Origin: JAODBJ01 sp963782465
Lineage (GTDB): Bacteria; Actinomycetota; Acidimicrobiia; IMCC26256; PALSA-610
NCBI GenBank assembly: GCA_963782465.1
Contig: CAWAJR010000001.1
Location: 310,001 to 374,000 of the forward strand
Direction of reading: 5' to 3'
Length of the DNA: 64,000 nt
Each line of letters starts with the position of its first letter. Positions within the stretch are counted from its first letter, which is position 1. Below, one piece after another: positions 18,097-26,523 of this stretch. Made by a program: the position numbers and the translations under genes. A model generated the notes under the pieces. The model saw only the letters and a list, made by a program, of their open reading frames with translations, searched no databases and was not told where the DNA came from.

Positions 18097-18099
18097 GAT
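18094..18099 (+). promoter_or_regulatory. Possible -10 box before kdpD
   Basis: TAGGAT overlaps the end of kdpC and lies 9 bases before the kdpD GTG, like other leaderless starts in this window. It could let kdpD be transcribed apart from kdpFABC. No -35 is evident. Confidence 0.35.
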
Positions 18100-18108
18100 C
18101 GCGGCACT

Positions 18109-20604
18109 GTGTCACGCGGTCAGCTGCGCATCTATCTGGGCGCGGCGCCCGGCGTCGGCAAGACGTTCGCGATGCTGAACGAGGGCCGTCGCCGCCGGAG
18201 CCGCGGGACCGATGTCGTCGTCGGTTACATCGAGACCCACGGCCGGGCGCACACCGAGGAACAGATCGCCGATCTCGAGGTCGTGCCGCGCAAGACGCTC
18301 CGTTACCGCGACGCCGACTTCGAGGAGATGGACGTCGACGCAGTGCTCGCCCGGCGTCCCGAAGTTGCCCTGGTCGACGAACTCGCGCACACCAACGTTC
18401 CCGGCTCGGCCCACGCGAAACGCTGGGAAGACGTCGAGATCCTGCTCGACGCGGGCATCGACGTGGTCTCGACGCTCAACATCCAGCACCTCGAATCGAT
18501 GAACGACGTCGTCGAGGCCATCACCGGCATCAAGCAACACGAGACCATCCCCGACGCGATCGTGCGCCGCGCCGAGCAGGTCGAGATCGTCGACCAGACG
18601 CCCGAAGCCCTCCGCCGCCGGATGGCGCACGGCAACATCTACCCGTCGGAACGGATCGACGCCGCGCTCGCCAACTACTTCCGCGTCGGCAACCTGAGCG
18701 CGCTGCGGGAACTCGCATTGATCTGGGTCGCCGACAAGGTCGACGACGGCCTGCGGGAGTACCGCGAGAAGCATGGCATCGAGCGCGTCTGGGAGACGCG
18801 CGAGCGGGTGATCGTCGCGCTCACCGGCGCGCCGCACGGCGACGAAGTGATCCGCCGGGCGGCCCGGATCGCGGCCCGTTCGCACGGTGACCTCGTCGGC
18901 GTGCACGTACGCAGCGCCGACGGGCTGAGCAGCCCCGACCCGTCCTCACTCGACGAGCAACGCACGCTGCTCGCCGACCTCGGTGGCGAGTACCACGAAG
19001 TGGCGTCGGGTGACGTCGCCCACTCGCTGGTGCAGTTCGCCAAGAGCCGCAACGCGTCGCAGATCGTGCTCGGCGCGAGCCATCGGTCGCGCTGGGCGGA
19101 GATCGTTCGCGGTTCGGTCATCAACGCCGTCACCCGCAATTCAGGTGCCGTCGACGTGCACGTCATCTCGACCGAGCGCCCGGAGAAGACCGCCCCCCAG
19201 CTCCCGCGTCTACGGCGCGGCAACTACCGCCTGTCGCGCCGGCGGGTCATCGCCGCCTGGCTCACCGCGCTCGGCGGGCCCTGGCTGATGGTGGCCGCGC
19301 TCGCGCAGCTGCGCACCCACCTCCAGTTGCCGAGCGACCTGCTCAGCTTCCTCCTGGTCGTGGTGGTCGTCGCGGCGCTCGGCGGCTTCGCGCCGTCGTT
19401 GCTCGCCGCGATCGTGAGCTTCCTCGCCGCGAACTACTTCTTCACGCCGCCGTTCTACACGTGGACGATCAGCGAGGGGGAGAACATCTTTGCGCTCGCG
19501 ATCTTCGTCGTGGTCGCCGCGATCGTGAGTTTCTTCGTTTCGCAGGCGACGCGGCGCAGCGGTGAAGCCGCCCGCGCCCGCGCCGACGCGGAGACGCTGG
19601 CCGGATTGGCCGGGACCATGACGAGCGACGACGACCCGCTCCCCGCGCTCGCCGCCCAACTCCAGGTCACCTTCGACGCCGACGGCGTGAGCGTGCTGCG
19701 GCGGCGCGACGGCGTGTGGGCGGTGGAGGCGAGCGCGGGAGCGCAGCCGCCGTCGTCCCCCGAGGAAGCCTCGCTCGGCGTGCCGGTAGGGGCCGACACC
19801 GTCGTCGCGATGAGCGGGGATCACGTGCGGGGCGCCGACGTGCGGACGCTCGAAGCGTTCACGAGCCAGCTCGATCTCGCCTTCGAACGACGGAGGTTGC
19901 GAGCCGAGGCGGAAGGTGCGGTGCGGCTCGCGGAGATCAACGAGCTGCGCGCCGGGTTGCTCGCCGCCGTGTCGCACGATCTGCGCACGCCGCTCGCGTC
20001 GATCAAGGCGTCGGTTACCAGCCTGCGCCAGCGTGAGATCGCCTGGACCGATGCGCAGCGCGACGAGTTTCTCTCCGCGATCGACGAAGGTGTCGACCGC
20101 CTCACCAACCTCGTCACCAACCTGCTCGGTATGAGTCGTATCCACGCCGGGCAGGTGGAGCTGGCGACGCAGGCCGTCGGCCTCGACGAGATCGTCGGCC
20201 TTGCCTGTTCGGGGCTCGAGGTTGCGACCCAACTCGTCGTCGAGGTACCCGACGACCTTCCCGCGGTGCGCGCCGACGCCGCGCTGCTCGAACGAGCCGT
20301 CGCCAACATCATCGACAACGCCTGCAAGTGGTCTCCACCCGGTTGCCCGGTCACCGTTCGGGCCGGTGCGCACGCCGGCCGGGTCACCCTCTTCGTGGTC
20401 GATCACGGGCCCGGTATCCCGGTGCGTGACCGCGACCGGGTGTTCGCCCCGTTCCAGCGCCTCGGCGACCGCAGCGCCGGTAGCGGGACTGGCCTCGGCC
20501 TTGCGGTCGCGAAAGGCTTCATCGAACTGATGGACGGTGAGGTGTCGGTGGAAGACACACCGGGCGGGGGAACGACCATGGTCGTCACGCTCCCAGCGGC
20601 GTGA
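18109..20604 (+). CDS. kdpD: Sensor histidine kinase KdpD
   Basis: Full-length KdpD, 831 residues. The order is: KdpD N-terminal domain with Walker A GAAPGVGKT (residues about 11-19); a universal-stress-protein-like domain (about 230-360), which binds c-di-AMP in some relatives; four transmembrane helices of DUF4118 with FFTPPFYTW; a GAF-like domain; then HisKA with SHDLRTPLASIKAS (phosphorylated His near residue 623) and an HATPase domain (NIIDNACKWSPPG, GTGLGLAVAKGF). It controls KdpE and both kinase and phosphatase activity are expected. Start GTG 18109; its stop overlaps the kdpE start. Confidence 0.96.
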   Translation: MSRGQLRIYLGAAPGVGKTFAMLNEGRRRRSRGTDVVVGYIETHGRAHTEEQIADLEVVPRKTLRYRDADFEEMDVDAVLARRPEVALVDELAHTNVPGSAHAKRWEDVEILLDAGIDVVSTLNIQHLESMNDVVEAITGIKQHETIPDAIVRRAEQVEIVDQTPEALRRRMAHGNIYPSERIDAALANYFRVGNLSALRELALIWVADKVDDGLREYREKHGIERVWETRERVIVALTGAPHGDEVIRRAARIAARSHGDLVGVHVRSADGLSSPDPSSLDEQRTLLADLGGEYHEVASGDVAHSLVQFAKSRNASQIVLGASHRSRWAEIVRGSVINAVTRNSGAVDVHVISTERPEKTAPQLPRLRRGNYRLSRRRVIAAWLTALGGPWLMVAALAQLRTHLQLPSDLLSFLLVVVVVAALGGFAPSLLAAIVSFLAANYFFTPPFYTWTISEGENIFALAIFVVVAAIVSFFVSQATRRSGEAARARADAETLAGLAGTMTSDDDPLPALAAQLQVTFDADGVSVLRRRDGVWAVEASAGAQPPSSPEEASLGVPVGADTVVAMSGDHVRGADVRTLEAFTSQLDLAFERRRLRAEAEGAVRLAEINELRAGLLAAVSHDLRTPLASIKASVTSLRQREIAWTDAQRDEFLSAIDEGVDRLTNLVTNLLGMSRIHAGQVELATQAVGLDEIVGLACSGLEVATQLVVEVPDDLPAVRADAALLERAVANIIDNACKWSPPGCPVTVRAGAHAGRVTLFVVDHGPGIPVRDRDRVFAPFQRLGDRSAGSGTGLGLAVAKGFIELMDGEVSVEDTPGGGTTMVVTLPAA

Positions 20605-21350
20605 CGGACCGTGCCGCGGGCGAGCGGGGCGGCGCGAGCGAGGCCTCCGACCAATCCGCCGACGGGGCGCGCGTGCTCGTCATCGACGACGAGCGGTCGA
20701 TCCGGCGCGCGCTCGAGATCAATCTGAGCGTGCGCGGCTACGTGGTCGATGCGGCCGCGAACGGCGAGGAAGCGCTCCAACTCGCGGCGCGCAACCATCC
20801 CGACGTCGTGATCCTCGACCTCGGCCTGCCCGGCATCAGTGGTCGCGACGTCATCGAGGGGCTGCGTGGTTGGACCGACGTGCCGATCGTCGTGCTGTCG
20901 GCTCGCGACGAGGAGCGCGAGAAGGTGCTCGCGCTCGACGCCGGTGCCGACGACTACGTCACCAAACCGTTCGGCATCGACGAATTGCTCGCGCGGCTGC
21001 GTGCCGCGCTGCGGCGCTCCCAGGCGCCTGCCTCGACCGACCCCCAACTCGTCACCCCGGACTTCACGATCGACTTCGCGACGAAGCGGGTCATCCGCAA
21101 CGGCGAGGCGGTACATCTGACGCCGACCGAGTGGCACCTCGTCGAGACGCTCGTGCGTCATCGCGGCAAGCTGGTCGGCCAGAAGGAACTCCTGCGCGAG
21201 GTCTGGGGACCGGAGTACGGCGAGGAGTCGCACTACCTGCGGGTGTTCATGGGCCAGTTGCGGCGGAAGCTCGAACCCGAACCGTCGCGCCCGCGCTACT
21301 TCGTCACCGAACCGGGCATGGGCTACCGGTTCGAAGAGCCGGAAGGCTGA
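20601..21350 (+). CDS. kdpE: Response regulator KdpE
   Basis: OmpR-type response regulator, 249 residues. The receiver domain has VLVIDDERSIRRAL, the phospho-acceptor Asp in VVILDLGLPG near residue 72, and the Lys in DDYVTKPFG. The winged-helix DNA-binding domain ends with YFVTEPGMGYRFEEPEG. GTG start overlaps the kdpD stop (GTGA). It has an N-terminal extension of about 20 residues before the receiver domain. Expected target is the kdpFABC promoter. Confidence 0.96.
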   Translation: MTDRAAGERGGASEASDQSADGARVLVIDDERSIRRALEINLSVRGYVVDAAANGEEALQLAARNHPDVVILDLGLPGISGRDVIEGLRGWTDVPIVVLSARDEEREKVLALDAGADDYVTKPFGIDELLARLRAALRRSQAPASTDPQLVTPDFTIDFATKRVIRNGEAVHLTPTEWHLVETLVRHRGKLVGQKELLREVWGPEYGEESHYLRVFMGQLRRKLEPEPSRPRYFVTEPGMGYRFEEPEG

Positions 21351-21367
21351 CGAGGCCTCGGCGCGGC

Positions 21368-21373
21368 TACCGT
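21368..21373 (+). promoter_or_regulatory. -10 box of a leaderless transcript
   Basis: TACCGT lies 8 bases before GTG 21382, with no ribosome site between. This matches the leaderless layout seen before several genes here. Confidence 0.45.
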
Positions 21374-21381
21374 TTCGGTTC

Positions 21382-21591
21382 GTGGCCCCGCCGTCCGACA
21401 ACCCGTTCCGAGCCCGGTTGCCAATCGTGATCGTCGCCGCGGCGGTGTTCGTCGTGCTACTCGTCGTCACCGCGGTCACGGAAAGCAACGACCTCGGCAC
21501 CGCCGTCGCCATCTACGGGATCGTCGGCGGCATCCTGCTCGGGCGGCTCCTCGCCGCCAGCGAGCGGTCGCGGTCGCAGCCCAGCGGCTGA
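21382..21591 (+). CDS. Small single- or double-span membrane protein
   Basis: A 69-residue protein with two hydrophobic stretches (LPIVIVAAAVFVVLLVVTAV and AVAIYGIVGGILLGRLLAA) and a basic C-terminus. I do not recognise a family. It sits alone between kdpE and the sigma factor, with its own -10 box at 21368. Confidence 0.55.
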   Translation: MAPPSDNPFRARLPIVIVAAAVFVVLLVVTAVTESNDLGTAVAIYGIVGGILLGRLLAASERSRSQPSG

Positions 21592-21656
21592 AGCCCTCCC
21601 ACGATCGGCCCGAAACCGTAGGAGTGGCCGAAAAAGCATGGGGTACGGTGACGCGT

Positions 21657-22241
21657 ATGGCTGATCCGGCGACGTTCGCCGAACTTGCAATGCCGTACAT
21701 GTCTGCGCTCTATGCCGCCGCGCTGCGGATGACACGGAACCCGTCGGATGCAGAAGACCTTGTGCAGGAAACGTACCTGCGCGCCTATCGCGGCTTCGGC
21801 GGTTTCCGGGAAGGCACGAACCTGAAGGCGTGGCTCTACAAGATCCTCACCAACACGTTCATCAACCAGTACCGGGCCAAGAAGCGCCGTCCCGACCAGG
21901 TCGACCTCGACGACGTCGAAGACTTCTACCTCTTCCGCCGGCTCGGCGGTCTCGAAGCGGCGGAGGCGACCCGCACGACCGAGAACGAGGTCCTCGACGC
22001 GCTTCCCGACGAAGAGGTCAAACAGGCGCTCGAAGCCCTGCCCGAGCAGTTCCGGATGGCGGTCATCCTGGCCGATATCGAGGGATTCTCCTACAAGGAA
22101 ATTGCGGAGATCCTCGATGTCCCGATCGGCACGGTCATGAGCAGGATCCATCGCGGAAGAAGACAGCTGCAAAAACGGTTGTGGGACTACGCGCAAGAAC
22201 GGAACCTCGGCCCGCGCGTCGGCAGCACCACGGGGAGCTAG
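21657..22241 (+). CDS. ECF sigma factor of the SigR/SigH oxidative-stress group
   Basis: A sigma-70 family protein of 194 residues. Region 2 reads MTRNPSDAEDLVQETYLRAY and FREGTNLKAWLYKILTNTFI, and region 4 reads LADIEGFSYKEIAEILDVPI followed by GTVMSRIHRGR. The FREGTNLKAWLYKILTNTFIN signature and the RAKKRRP linker match the actinobacterial SigR/SigH (thiol-oxidative stress) group. The next gene, two bases downstream, is its zinc anti-sigma factor. ATG 21657 is preferred; the GTG at 21624 overlaps its own ribosome site and is unlikely. Targets would be thioredoxin- and mycothiol-type redox genes in known relatives. Confidence 0.88.
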   Translation: MADPATFAELAMPYMSALYAAALRMTRNPSDAEDLVQETYLRAYRGFGGFREGTNLKAWLYKILTNTFINQYRAKKRRPDQVDLDDVEDFYLFRRLGGLEAAEATRTTENEVLDALPDEEVKQALEALPEQFRMAVILADIEGFSYKEIAEILDVPIGTVMSRIHRGRRQLQKRLWDYAQERNLGPRVGSTTGS

Positions 22242-22243
22242 GA

Positions 22244-22480
22244 ATGTCCAAGGAGTGCGAGCAGGCGATACATCGCGTGTACGAGTACCTCGATGGTGAG
22301 CTCACCATGTGGCGCCGTACCGCGATAACCCGGCATCTCGACGAGTGCCCGCCGTGCGCCGAGGGCTTCACCTTCGAGATCGAGCTGCGCCAGGTGATCG
22401 TGTCGAAGTGCCACGAGGAAGTGCCACCCGACCTGAAGGCTCGGATCGCGGGCGCCCTCGGGCTCGACGCGACGGCTTGA
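22244..22480 (+). CDS. Zinc-binding redox anti-sigma factor (RsrA type)
   Basis: A 78-residue cytosolic protein. The ZAS signature is present: an N-terminal Cys in KECEQAIHRVYEYLDGEL and RHLDECPPCAEGF, giving H-x3-C-x2-C. In Streptomyces RsrA, oxidation of these cysteines releases zinc and frees SigR; the same switch is inferred here. It lacks any membrane segment. Start ATG 22244 is two bases after the sigma-factor stop, so the pair is co-translated. Confidence 0.88.
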   Translation: MSKECEQAIHRVYEYLDGELTMWRRTAITRHLDECPPCAEGFTFEIELRQVIVSKCHEEVPPDLKARIAGALGLDATA

Positions 22481-22509
22481 CCTCCCGACCGAGCGCGAAC
22501 CACCGTCAG

Positions 22510-22536
22510 TAAACTTCCGCAGTGATCGGACAGTGA
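22510..22536 (+). promoter_or_regulatory. -10 box and possible 4-codon leader ORF
   Basis: TAAACT (22510-22515) is followed six bases later by GTG 22522, which opens GTG ATC GGA CAG TGA. This tiny frame ends across GTG 22533, the start of the membrane gene, so the stop and start overlap as GTGA. The two GTGATCGG copies 11 bases apart make the choice of start ambiguous. Confidence 0.4.
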
Positions 22537-23468
22537 TCGGGCGACGCGCCGCGGCGGCAATCACGACCGTTGTCGGCATCGTGATCGCGATCGCCGGCTT
22601 CGGGTTCGTCATCACGCGCGTCGCCGACAACTGGACCGAAGTCCGTCACGGCATCGACAACGCGAGTCGCGGCTGGCTCGTCCCCGCCGTGTTGTTCGGC
22701 GTGATCGGCATGGCGCTGATCGCGGCGGCGTGGAGAACCGTGGTGAGCGCGCTCGGCGCCGAGGTCTCCACGCGCGATGTGGTGCGCTGGTACTTCCCCG
22801 GCGAACTCGGCAAGTATGTACCCGGAGGCATCTGGCCGGTTGTCGGCCGGGCCGAGCTCGCCTACCGCGGCGGCGTACGGCGGGCCGTTGCGTACGCGAG
22901 CGTCGCGCTGTCGCTCGGCGCGCTCTACCTGTCGGCGATCGCCGTGGTCACGGTCACGCTTCCGGCGGTGCTCGCCGCGAAGCACAACTCGTCGGCACCG
23001 CTGTTCGTCGTGCTGCTGTTGCCGTTGGGCATCGGTGCGCTGCACCCTCGTGTCCTCACCGGCCTCCGCGACGTCGCGAGCCGGGTCGCGAAACGTGAGA
23101 TCGCCTTCGTCGTGCCGCCGTGGCGCACGTCGCTCATGCTCGTGGCGCGGTACGTACCCGCATGGTTGTTCATCGGCGGCTCGACATGGTGCGTCGCCCG
23201 CGCGTTCGAACATCAAGCGCCGCTCGGTCAGGTGTTCGTCGCGGCGGTCGCCAGCTGGGTGGCCGGCTTCGTGCTGGTCCCCGTGCCGGGCGGTGTGGGT
23301 GTGCGTGAAGCCGCCTTCGTCGCGATGGCCGGGTTGCCGGTTGGCATCGGCGCGACGGTTGCGCTCGTGGCCCGGGTGATGTTCATGGCGATCGACGCGG
23401 GTGGCGCCGTCGTCGCGCCGGTGGCGGCGCGAGAAAGCGTGGGCGCTACGAACGCACCCGAGCCGTAA
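22533..23468 (+). CDS. UPF0104 / lysylphosphatidylglycerol-synthase-TM-type membrane protein
   Basis: A 311-residue integral membrane protein with about eight helices, of the AglD/UPF0104 group (PF03706). Landmarks are YFPGELGKYVPGGIWPVVGR, typical of the family's first re-entrant loop, and VPVPGGVGVREAAFVAMAGL near residue 250. Relatives flip or modify lipid-linked sugars and are frequently next to glycosyltransferase genes, as here. Substrate is unknown. The 3' end overlaps the convergent methyltransferase gene by 23 bases. Confidence 0.8.
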   Translation: MIGRRAAAAITTVVGIVIAIAGFGFVITRVADNWTEVRHGIDNASRGWLVPAVLFGVIGMALIAAAWRTVVSALGAEVSTRDVVRWYFPGELGKYVPGGIWPVVGRAELAYRGGVRRAVAYASVALSLGALYLSAIAVVTVTLPAVLAAKHNSSAPLFVVLLLPLGIGALHPRVLTGLRDVASRVAKREIAFVVPPWRTSLMLVARYVPAWLFIGGSTWCVARAFEHQAPLGQVFVAAVASWVAGFVLVPVPGGVGVREAAFVAMAGLPVGIGATVALVARVMFMAIDAGGAVVAPVAARESVGATNAPEP

Positions 23469-24057
23469 CGAGGGTCCACGGCAGCGGGCTTTTCACCGCG
23501 CTCACGTCGAATTGCTCGCCGACGAGCCTCGCGAAGGCGTGCCGCGACCAGTGCTGCACGTGACCCGGCGTATTGCCCCACTCCCGCACGTAGGCACCGC
23601 GCACGAGGTTGAGGGCCCGCCAGATCGGCTCGCGCGGCACGCTCAACACGACCGCGCCGCTCGCGACGCGCGCGAGTTGTTCGAGCACCTTCGCCGGGTT
23701 CTCGACGTGTTCCAGCACTTCGATCGCGAGGACGAGGTCGAAGGTGTTGTCGGGGAACGGCGGCGTGCCGGCGTCGCCGAACACGCCCGTCAGCCGCCGC
23801 TGCGCCCACTGGCCGGCAAGGTCGGCGTCGGGGAGATCGAGGCCGATGATGCGCGCGTCGGGATAGCGCTCGCGCGCGTGCGTCGCGATCTCGCCCTCAC
23901 CCATCCCGATCTCGAGGATCGATGCGACGGGCCCGGCGGGCAGCACGGCGTCGAGGTCGCGCATGAACCCGCTCATCAGGTAACGCGCGACAGGGTTGCG
24001 TGACGCGTACTTGTCGTACGTGTTCCCGATCGGGACGTCGGCGCGCGATGTCGTCAT
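23446..24057 (-). CDS. Class I SAM-dependent methyltransferase
   Basis: A 203-residue soluble protein. Motif I is ILEIGMGEGEIATHARER, motif II contains IIGLDLPDADL, and motif IV is FDLVLAIEVLEHVENP, a Methyltransf_11-type layout. The substrate cannot be read from sequence. It follows the glycosyltransferase gene by 10 bases on the same strand, so a role in modifying a glycan, lipid-linked sugar or other envelope small molecule is inferred. Its end overlaps the opposing UPF0104 gene. Confidence 0.8.
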   Translation of the reverse strand: MTTSRADVPIGNTYDKYASRNPVARYLMSGFMRDLDAVLPAGPVASILEIGMGEGEIATHARERYPDARIIGLDLPDADLAGQWAQRRLTGVFGDAGTPPFPDNTFDLVLAIEVLEHVENPAKVLEQLARVASGAVVLSVPREPIWRALNLVRGAYVREWGNTPGHVQHWSRHAFARLVGEQFDVSAVKSPLPWTLVTARVRS

Positions 24058-24067
24058 CGCGAAGTTG

Positions 24068-24958
24068 TCACAGTGATGCGGGCGCGACGTCGCTCGGGGA
24101 GCGGGCGAGTCGTACGACGAGGTCGGCGAGGAGCCCGGTCGCGACCATCTGGAACGCGGCGAAGAAGATCAGCAGGGTGTCGGCCGCGACGCGGAAGTCT
24201 TTCGTCGCGATGTCGTACCCGAGCTTCCCGAGACCGATCAGGAACAGCGCGAACCCGAGGGGCATGAACACCCGCAGCGGTTCGTAGGAGAGCACCATTC
24301 GCACGACTTGCAGGAGGTAGCGGCGGGTGTCCTTGTACGGGTGGAACTTCGAGCTGCCGGCGCGTTTCGCGTACTCGATCGGTATGTACTTCACGGAGTA
24401 ACCGTTCGCGAGGAACGTCATCGTCATCGTGGTCACGCACGAAAACCCCTGCGGCAGGAGGTGCAGGTATTGCGTCATCACGTCGCGCCGGAACGCGCGC
24501 AGGCCGCTGTTCAGGTCGGGGATCTCGGTTTTCGTGAGGTATTGCGCGAGGCGGCGGATCGTCCACTTCATCGGGACCCGCAAAGCCTTGAGCGTGCCTT
24601 CCTCGGTCGTGCGTGCGCCGACGATCTGGTCGAACCCTTCGAGTTCCTTCACCAACTCGGGGATCCGCTGGTTCGGGTACGTCATGTCGGCGTCGGTCCA
24701 CACGACGACGCGGCCCCGGGCGAGGCGGCTGCCGATCCGCCGCGCGGTACCCGAGCCCTGGTTGCGACCGAGTGCGACGAACCTGATCCCCTCGAGGGGC
24801 CGCAGTACGTCGGCGGAGCCGTCGGTAGACCCGTCGTCGACGACGATGATCTCGTACGTGTAATCCGACGCGTCGAGCGCGGCACGGATGCGGTCGATCT
24901 CCGCCAGCACGTGACCGCGCTCGTTGAAGACCGGCAGCACGACAGACACGTCGTACAA
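24068..24958 (-). CDS. Glycosyltransferase family 2, dolichol/polyprenol-phosphate mannosyltransferase type
   Basis: A GT2 enzyme of 296 residues. The N-terminal catalytic domain has VVLPVFNERGHV, IIVVDDGSTDGSADVL, WTDADMTYPNQRIPEL (the DAD metal motif) and DLNSGLRAFRR. Two C-terminal membrane helices (FMPLGFALFLIGLGKLGYDI and LLIFFAAFQMVATGLLADLV) match DPM1/GtrB-like enzymes that build polyprenyl-phosphate sugars. Such donors feed GT39/GT-C transferases, three of which are divergently encoded next door. TTG 24958 is the only plausible start before an upstream in-frame stop. Confidence 0.85.
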   Translation of the reverse strand: MYDVSVVLPVFNERGHVLAEIDRIRAALDASDYTYEIIVVDDGSTDGSADVLRPLEGIRFVALGRNQGSGTARRIGSRLARGRVVVWTDADMTYPNQRIPELVKELEGFDQIVGARTTEEGTLKALRVPMKWTIRRLAQYLTKTEIPDLNSGLRAFRRDVMTQYLHLLPQGFSCVTTMTMTFLANGYSVKYIPIEYAKRAGSSKFHPYKDTRRYLLQVVRMVLSYEPLRVFMPLGFALFLIGLGKLGYDIATKDFRVAADTLLIFFAAFQMVATGLLADLVVRLARSPSDVAPASL

Positions 24959-25117
24959 GTCGGCGTCGGGGTCAGCTACCGGATCGCGCTGCGTTGTGAG
25001 GTCGGGTGCGGTTTGCGTGGCGGAATGCTACCCAGGGTATTTGTCCGCGTACCATGAAACGACCTCGACCGCTGGTGGCGGGCGGGCATGTCGGGAAGCT
25101 CGCGGGGTGAACCTGGC

Positions 25118-26515
25118 ATGCTGCACGGCGTGACGGAGGCGGGGATCGACGCCGACAGTTCGGTCGACGGGCTGTCGGGGCGGGTGCGCCACCTGGGGTT
25201 CCGTGCGCAGGTGGCGCTCATCACGATTGTCGGATTTGCGTGGCGGATCGCGTACGTCTTGATCTTCCGGCGGAACCGGCTGCCGTTCCTCGGCGACTCG
25301 TTGCAGTACAGCATCGGCGCGAACGCCCTTGCGAAAGGGCAGGGTTTCATCAACGCGTGGGCGGCCATCGGCTTCCGGCGCGAGGCGTCGGCCGCGCACC
25401 CGCCGCTCTACATGATCTGGTTGGCGATCCCCTCGTGGCTCGACCACGGGTCCGCGAGCCAGCTGACGCACATGCTCTGGACGTGCGTCCTCGACGTCGG
25501 GACGATCGTCGTGGTTGCCGCGACCGCTCGCGCGATCGCCGGCGACGGTGCCGGCATCATCGCCGCGCTGCTCGCCGCCTTCTACCCGAACATCTGGGTG
25601 AACGACGGTGTGCTGCTCTCCGAGCCGATGGCGATCTTCACGGTGTCGCTCGTCATCTGGACGACCTACCGGTTCGTCCACCGGCCGACCGTTCCCACGG
25701 CGGTGCTCGTCGGTGCGATGTGCGGGCTCGCCGCCTTGTCGCGATCCGAGCTGTTGCTCCTCTCACCGCTCCTGCTCATACCGCTCGCTTTGTTCCGCCG
25801 CGGCACACCGTTCGTCCCGCGGCTTTCCTGGGTGGTCGCCGGGGGACTGGCGACGCTGATCGTGATCGCGCCGTGGGTCGTCTACAACCAGGGCCGGTTC
25901 AAGGAACGGGTGATCTTCACCGGCAACTTCGGGACGACCCTCGCCGCGGCGAACTGCGACGCCGTGTATTACGGGCCCGCGATCGGTTTCAAGAACTACG
26001 ACTGCCTGCACGAGGCGGCGGTCCGCTCGGAGCATCCCGGCGACGACGAGTCGCAGCGCGACAAGGCGTTGCGGAACCAGGCGAAGATCTACATCAAGGC
26101 GCACCTCAGGCGGGTGCCGGTCGTCGTACTCGCCCGCTGGGGCCGGTCACTCGAGGCGTTCCGGCCGAACGACGACGTGAAGGGCGACGAGGCCTTCGGC
26201 GAACGTGAACCGTTCGTGTCGAACGTCGCCGTCTACTCGTTCGACGCGATCTTTGCGCTGGCCGTCGCGGGCCTGTTCGTGATGCGTGCCCGTCGCATCC
26301 GTCTCCTGCCCGTACTCGCACCGATCGCGGTGGTCTTCATCGCGATCGGGGCGACATTCGCTCAGACGCGTTACCGGGCGCCGGCCGAGGTGCCGTTGGT
26401 GCTCCTCGCGGCCGTCGCGCTCGACGCGATCGTTCGCGCCGTGCGCCGGCCCGACGCCGTCACGCCCGGTCCGGTCAGCGCGCCGGCTCCGGAACTCGGG
26501 GTTCCGGCGCCCTGA
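25118..26515 (+). CDS. GT39/ArnT-like membrane glycosyltransferase, copy 1
   Basis: An integral membrane protein of about 465 residues with about ten helices, PMT_2 type (PF13231). After the first helix comes FLGDSLQYSIGANALAKGQG, followed by AHPPLYMIWLAIPSWL, the family's GD-x-x-Y and HPP landmarks of the donor site. Such GT-C enzymes move a sugar from a polyprenyl-phosphate donor to an envelope acceptor outside the membrane. ATG 25118 has GGGGTGA upstream; ATG 25088 and GTG 25130 are alternatives. It is the first of three tandem paralogues, and its divergent GT2 neighbour may make the donor. A TACCAT -10 box lies at 25050-25055. Confidence 0.8.
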   Translation: MLHGVTEAGIDADSSVDGLSGRVRHLGFRAQVALITIVGFAWRIAYVLIFRRNRLPFLGDSLQYSIGANALAKGQGFINAWAAIGFRREASAAHPPLYMIWLAIPSWLDHGSASQLTHMLWTCVLDVGTIVVVAATARAIAGDGAGIIAALLAAFYPNIWVNDGVLLSEPMAIFTVSLVIWTTYRFVHRPTVPTAVLVGAMCGLAALSRSELLLLSPLLLIPLALFRRGTPFVPRLSWVVAGGLATLIVIAPWVVYNQGRFKERVIFTGNFGTTLAAANCDAVYYGPAIGFKNYDCLHEAAVRSEHPGDDESQRDKALRNQAKIYIKAHLRRVPVVVLARWGRSLEAFRPNDDVKGDEAFGEREPFVSNVAVYSFDAIFALAVAGLFVMRARRIRLLPVLAPIAVVFIAIGATFAQTRYRAPAEVPLVLLAAVALDAIVRAVRRPDAVTPGPVSAPAPELGVPAP

Positions 26516-26523
26516 CCACAACC

